64,000 bases of DNA from Lunularia cruciata. Taxonomy: Eukaryota > Streptophyta > Marchantiopsida > Lunulariales > Lunulariaceae. How positions within the stretch are numbered: position 1 is the stretch's first letter; each line of letters begins with the position of its first letter. This document shows, one piece after another, positions 59,551 to 64,000 of the stretch. Under the pieces are notes generated by a model. The model saw only the letters and a list, made by a program, of their open reading frames with translations, made no database searches and was not told the origin of the DNA. The position numbers and the translations under genes were made by a program. The DNA lies in NCBI GenBank assembly GCA_948567375.1, contig OX419758.1:12591001-12655000 (forward strand). The letters are read 5' to 3'.

Positions 59551-60450
59551 ATGGCGGCAATACCGGATGTTATCCTTGCAATGCAACAACAAATCGAGCA
59601 TCTTACTCGATTGTTGGATGAACAAGACCAGCAACAACGAGAACAGATAGACAGAGCGCCAGTTCGAGATGGAGAAGATCGCATTCGATTTCCGAAACCC
59701 AAGGTGTTTGAAGGCAAGAATGTTCCAGGCACAGTGGAAAATTTTGTGTTTGACTGTGAACATTACTTTGAAGCCACCAATCTTCAAGACGAGCGGAAAC
59801 AAATTCTCTTGGCTTCTAGCCAGTTGGATGGCGTGGCAAAACTTTGGTGGCGATTCCGAGTAGAAAGAGCTGAACGACAAATTGTTACACCAATTTTGAC
59901 ATGGGCAGAATTCAAGGATGCAATACTTGGTCAATTTCAGACTATAAATGCCACCCGAGCTGCACGAGATAAATTGGCGGAATTGAGGCAGATTGGTTCG
60001 GTGAGAAGCTACATCACACAATTTCAGAATATCATCATGCAAATTCTAGATATCCAAGAAGGTGAAGTTCTGGATCAATTTGTGCGAGGATTGAAGTCAC
60101 GAACCAGATTGGAGGTGACCATGCGAGAGCCATAGAACGTAGAAGAAGCCATGCAATTGGCTGAGCGTTTTGATTCCTTAGTTGCAAAAACTTGGTCTCG
60201 ACCTCAACCTACACAAAACCTACCCGTACCACGAGTGGAAGAACCGGTACCAATGGAGATTGATGCTATCCAGCGAAGACCACTTGGCACAGCAGATAGA
60301 GAAAGATTACGACAAAATGGAGGTTGCTTTTATTGTCGCCAATTGGGGCATCGCATTGCTGAATGTCCACTCAAGAATGGACAACCTCGACAAGTTGCCC
60401 AAGTGGAGGTTGTGGAGCGGAATGATCCGGGAAACAAGGAATCCCAGTAG
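59551..60450 (+). CDS. gag: Gypsy-2 gag (capsid and zinc knuckle), one premature stop
   Basis: A 299-residue gag frame. It forms the particle shell and binds the element's RNA. The ATG at 59551 follows a leader of 271 bp after the LTR. The first 30 residues contain a Gln-rich helix, probably coiled coil. The retrotransposon gag domain spans about residues 45-200 (EGKNVPGTVENFVFDCEHYF, LWWRFRVERAERQ, FVRGLKSRTRLEV). A CCHC knuckle CFYCRQLGHRIAEC occupies residues 259-272 and is intact. A TAG at codon 195 (60133-60135) interrupts it where Gypsy-1 has CAG. Gag ends at TAG 60448-60450; pol continues in the -1 frame through the signal at 60429-60505. Confidence 0.92.
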
Positions 60451-60505
60451 GAGATTTTGAGCCGCCTACTGGGAGCTTGATTAGTTCCAATGGGATTGAA
60501 GGCTC
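60429..60505 (+). promoter_or_regulatory. -1 programmed ribosomal frameshift signal between gag and pol
   Basis: GGGAAAC at 60429-60435 is in the required phase: gag codons are CCG GGA AAC, and a slip back by one gives GGG AAA in the pol frame. Six bases later 60442-60451 (TCCCAGTAGG) pairs perfectly with 60465-60474 (CCTACTGGGA). In the 13-base loop GAGCC (60459-60463) is complementary to GGCTC at 60501-60505, so an H-type pseudoknot is possible. The gag stop lies 12 bases after the heptamer. The pol frame has an upstream stop at 60423-60425, so pol cannot start earlier than the overlap. Confidence 0.85.
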
Positions 60506-63500
60506 GACCTATGCAAGTTTGCTTCACTTGCAAGGTATGATATCTAATCGGGGTTGTAGAATTTTGGTTGATTCTGGAAGTTCAGAGAATTGCATGTCTA
60601 TGCAAGTGGCAAAGTGCAAGGAATTGGGTATTCCTATCAGGCCAGTGATTGGAAGTAGTTTGATGATGGCGGATGGTAGAAAGGGTTCTGCATTCCGCAC
60701 CTTGCATCCTGTTACCTTCAAGATTGGGAAGGAGTATTTGGAGTGTATGAGGTTCGTAGTGGCACCTCTACATTATGATATCATTCTAGGTCTACCTTGG
60801 CTTGAATGTCATAAGGTTCAATTTGATTGGACCCGACACCAAATTCAAGTACAACACCAAGGTAGGAATTTCCGATTAGGTTGTCTGGCACCTCTGAGTA
60901 AGACACCTAAGAATAGTCAGTCCCAAGATGGGAAGTTTGTCGAGAAGGTAGCCATAGAGTGAATCTGGAAGGGAGATGAGTCCCAAGATGGGAAGTTTGC
61001 CAGGAAGGCAACCATGGAGCAAGCTTGGAAGAGAGATGAGTCCCTAGAAGGGAAGTTTGTGAATGAAGCAGCCATAGAGCAAGCTTTGGAGGACGATAAG
61101 TCTGTATTCGCGGTGTGGATCAAGCCGATTGCACAAGAACAATCTGAGGAGGGCCAAGTGCCGCATCAAGCAATGGTTGATTGGATAGTTCAGGAGTTTG
61201 CAGATGTGTTTCCGGATGATCTGCCAAAGGGATTACCCTCCGATCGAGGTATGCCCTTCAAGATCGAGTTATTGCCAAGGAGTACTCCAGTGAGTAGACC
61301 AATCTATCGGCTCTCACCAAAGGAGTTGGAGGAGTTGCGAACAACACTTACAGAGTTGTTGGAGAAGGATTTCATACGACATAGTACCTCTCCGTGGGGA
61401 GCACCGGTACTATTTGTTCCAAAGAAGGATGGAGGACTTTGTTTCTGTATTGATTACCGTGGGCTCAATAAGCAAACCGTGAAGAATGCATATCCCTTGC
61501 CTTGGATCGATGACCTGCTTGATCAACTAAGTGGAGCACGCTACTTTTCCAAGCTGGATCTTTGTAGCGGCTATTGGCAAATTCCTATTGAAGGAGAGGA
61601 CGTGCAAAAGACTGCTTTTCGCACAAGGTATGGACATTTTGAGTGGAGAGTTCTACCTTTTGGACTCACTAATGCTCCAGCAGTCTTCATGGATCAGATG
61701 CATCGAGTGTTGGAGGGACTATTAGATCGGTCCGTGGTGGTGTTCTTAGATGATATCTTAATCTATAGCAGGACAGAGGCAGAACATGTGAATCATGTGC
61801 GAGAAGTCCTAAGACGACTACGACAGTGGAAATTTTACTGCAAGAAGTCAAAGTGTGCTTTTTGGCAGAAGGAGGTTACCTTCTTGGGTCATAAGATCTC
61901 ATCAGAGGGGATCAAGATGGAAGAAGAGAAGATCAAGGCCATTACTGATTGGCCTACCCCGAAGGATGCTACAGAAGTACGAGCATTCAATGGACTGGCC
62001 AGTTTTTATCGACGGTTCATCCACTATTATGCTCACGTGGCTGCACCATTGACTGACCTCTTGGGAAAGAACTCGAGCTTCCAGTGGACCACCAAGCATG
62101 AAGAAGCATTCCAGAAGTTAAAGCATATGGTGTCTTCAAGACCTATTCTTCAACCATATGATCCTCAACTACCTTGTGTGGTTGATTTTGATGCTTCTAA
62201 CTTTGCAATTGGAGCTGTGTTGCAACAAGAATTTCTAGATGGACTACATCCAATTGCCTTTGTGTCTTGCCGACTAAATACAGCGGAAAGAAATTACTCT
62301 GCTCGGGATCGGGAACAACTTGCAATGGTATATGCCACCAAGGTATGGAGGCATTATCTCTTGGGGAAACAAGTGATCATGCGAACTGATCACAAGCCAT
62401 TGTTGCAGACCTTACACCTAGAGCACATGAAGAGTCGACATCATCGATGGGAAGAGCAACTCCAATTGTTCGACATCAAACTTGAGTACAAACCAGGTTG
62501 GTTCCATGTCATCCCTGATGCTCTATCACGACGACCTGATTTGAAGTCTCTTCCTCTCATCACGGCAGCAATTACAACGGTGTCAATTGATCCCAAGATT
62601 CATAACGAGTTTCGGTTAGCCCTACAGCAAGATCCCTTCTTCCAAATGGTACACGGTCGTCTAACAGTACGCGACAAGGAGTACAACACCTTCTCCTTCA
62701 AGGAAGGCCTTTTATTCCATGCAGACCAGATCTATGTTCCAACCAAAGGTGATCTTCGACTTGTGCGCCTTCAAGAAGCCCATGATTTACCAATAGCTGG
62801 TCACATGGGAGTGGACAAGACCTTGGGCACCCTCCAACGCCAATGGTGGTGGCCCAACATGACACGAGATGTTCGAGACTTTGTCCGATCATGTGAGAGT
62901 TGCCAACGGAACAAGGCCAACAACCAGAAGCCGAGTGGACTCCTTCAACCACTCGCCATTCCATCCGCTCGATGGGAGCATGTGAGCTTGGATCTCATCA
63001 CATCCTTGCCAAAGACAAAACAAGGACACACGGCAATTGTGGTGTTTGTGGATAAGCTTAGTAAGCAAATCCACTTGGCACCAACCTGTGATACCGTGGA
63101 TGCTCCAACCTTAGCACAAATCTACTTCGACAATGTCTTCAAGCATCATGGGATGCCACGTGTACTCATCTCCGACCGTGATCCTCGATTTACCGGGAAG
63201 TTTTGGCAAGCACTCTTCCAGATACTCGGCACCAAGCTTGCTTTGTCCACGGCCTATCATCCTCAAACTGATGGACAAACCGAACGCGCCAATCGAACAT
63301 TGGAGGATATGTTGCGGGCCTTTGTCAATGTCCACCATACCAACTGGGATGAATGTCTTGCAGCTGCAGAATTTGCCTACAACAATTCCAAACAGGCAAG
63401 CACTGGATTTTCTCCCTTCTTTCTCAATTTTGGCCAAGATCCGCTTGTTCCAGATTCTCTTCTTGCTCCCCCTCCCTCTCAGGTTCCTCATACTTCTACA

Positions 63501-64000
63501 TTCTTGACCACTATATCCCAATCTCTCCAACAAGCCAAATCTCACCTCCTTGTTGCTCAGAATCGCCAAAAACAATATGCAGACCATCATCGTCGTGATC
63601 TCACCTTTGAAGTTGGTGATAAAGTCATGCTATCCTCTAGTAACCTCCCTCTCCCACTTGATACCCAAGTTCGTAAACTTGCTCCTAATTGGATAGGACC
63701 CTTTGATATCACTCACATTATCTCTCCTGTTGCTTATCGTCTTGCCTTACCTTGTCACATGCGTATCCATCCTGTCTTTCATATTTCCAAGTTGAAACCC
63801 TTTGTTCCTAACCCTTCTTCCTTTTCCTCTCGAGTCCAACCTCCCCCTCTTCCTGTCCCTATCAATGATCATGAGGAGTACAAAGTTGACCGTATCCTTG
63901 CGCGTCGCCATATTCAACGAGGCCGTCACCAACATACGGAGTACAAGGTCCTTTGGAAAGGGTATCCCCTTCATGATGCTACATGGGAACCTCTTTCTCA
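60429..64000 (+). CDS. pol: Gypsy-2 pol (protease, RT, RNase H, integrase, chromodomain), partial
   Basis: The polyprotein copies the element RNA into DNA and integrates it. Visible in order: aspartic protease DSG at 60570-60578 ([11 protein letters not shown]) with [10 protein letters not shown] downstream; RT at about 61200-61780 with [22 protein letters not shown] and catalytic FLDD at 61743-61754; RNase H from about 62180 ([14 protein letters not shown]); integrase zinc domain about 62780-62920 ([15 protein letters not shown], CESCQRNK); integrase core with [13 protein letters not shown] and [12 protein letters not shown], all three acidic residues present; GPFDI region and PVFHISKL; chromodomain from about 63880 ([27 protein letters not shown]). 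A TGA at 60960-60962 separates protease from RT. From 60963 the frame is open to the window end. There is no ATG at its start; expression by frameshift from gag is inferred. Confidence 0.95.

Larger units (their letters stand above)
58857..64000 (+). mobile_element. Gypsy-2, near-intact chromovirus LTR retrotransposon (3' end outside window)
   Basis: Starts with a 423-bp LTR (58857-59279), a tRNA-iMet-type primer site, gag (59551-60450) and pol in the -1 frame (from 60429). Pol is open from 60963 to the window edge, into the chromodomain. Domain order protease, RT, RNase H, integrase, chromodomain marks it as a Ty3/gypsy chromovirus. Compared with Gypsy-1 it has kept the CG sites, zinc knuckle, slippery heptamer and reading frame. 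Two premature stops (60133-60135 TAG in gag, 60960-60962 TGA in pol) are the only lesions I found. The 5' flanking pentamer is AGCGT; the other copy would lie beyond the window. Confidence 0.95.

Noticed and set aside
61531-62052. Short plus-strand frames within Gypsy-2 RT and RNase H
   Set aside because: They are in other frames than pol, which is continuously open here; similar frames in Gypsy-1 near 36360 arise from its one-base deletion.
1-64000. CRISPR array, bacterial operon or phage features
   Set aside because: No regularly spaced short repeats with unique spacers and no bacterial gene organisation; everything recognisable is plant nuclear.

Overview
The window looks like nuclear DNA of a land plant. 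The evidence is one intact gene for an atypical bHLH protein of the plant IBH1/IBL type, and several plant-type Ty3/gypsy LTR retrotransposons: chromoviruses primed by initiator tRNA-Met and a Tat/Athila-like element. I lean towards a non-seed plant (bryophyte or lycophyte) because one degraded gypsy element carries a PHD finger after its integrase, but that is inference and I name no species.

Layout. Positions 1-16000 are mostly low-copy-looking DNA with one gene I can support (IBH1-like bHLH, minus strand, 8641-9528) and scattered copies of a roughly 100-bp repeat with a palindromic end. Positions 16000-20300 are very AT-rich with diverged repeats and no gene. Positions 20300-25900 hold microsatellites, a pogo-like MITE with TA ends and a local tandem duplication. 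From about 26000 to the end the window is a nest of LTR retrotransposons. Element D (minus, gypsy, PHD finger) spans about 26780-33404 and is broken by a family-A LTR at 31106-31709. A second family-A LTR (33405-39641) is split by Gypsy-1, a 5.6-kb chromovirus with a perfect 5-bp target duplication. Element C (minus, gypsy) is cut inside its protease by element B (plus, Tat/Athila-like, 42804-52158), and B is itself broken by a family-A LTR exactly at its polypurine tract/3' LTR junction. A family-B LTR (53760-55910, perfect TSD), another family-A LTR and a 2.1-kb inverted-repeat structure follow. Gypsy-2, sister of Gypsy-1, begins at 58857 and runs off the window.

Gypsy-2 is the most interesting object. 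Its gag and pol lie in different frames and overlap briefly. In the overlap sits a correctly phased GGGAAAC heptamer, a 6-nt spacer, a perfect 10-bp stem and a possible pseudoknot partner, which is a textbook -1 programmed frameshift signal. Its LTR carries perfect multi-unit heat-shock elements (alternating GAA/TTC at 5-bp steps) just upstream of a TATA box, suggesting a heat-inducible element comparable in logic to Arabidopsis ONSEN but in a gypsy chromovirus. Pol is open from 60963 to the window end; only one stop in gag and one in pol separate it from an intact copy. Gypsy-1 is the same family but is riddled with CG-to-TG/CA changes, has lost the slippery heptamer, one zinc-knuckle residue and the pol frame, yet its two LTRs are still nearly identical.

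All coordinates and motifs were read by eye. No database search, alignment program or folding program was used.
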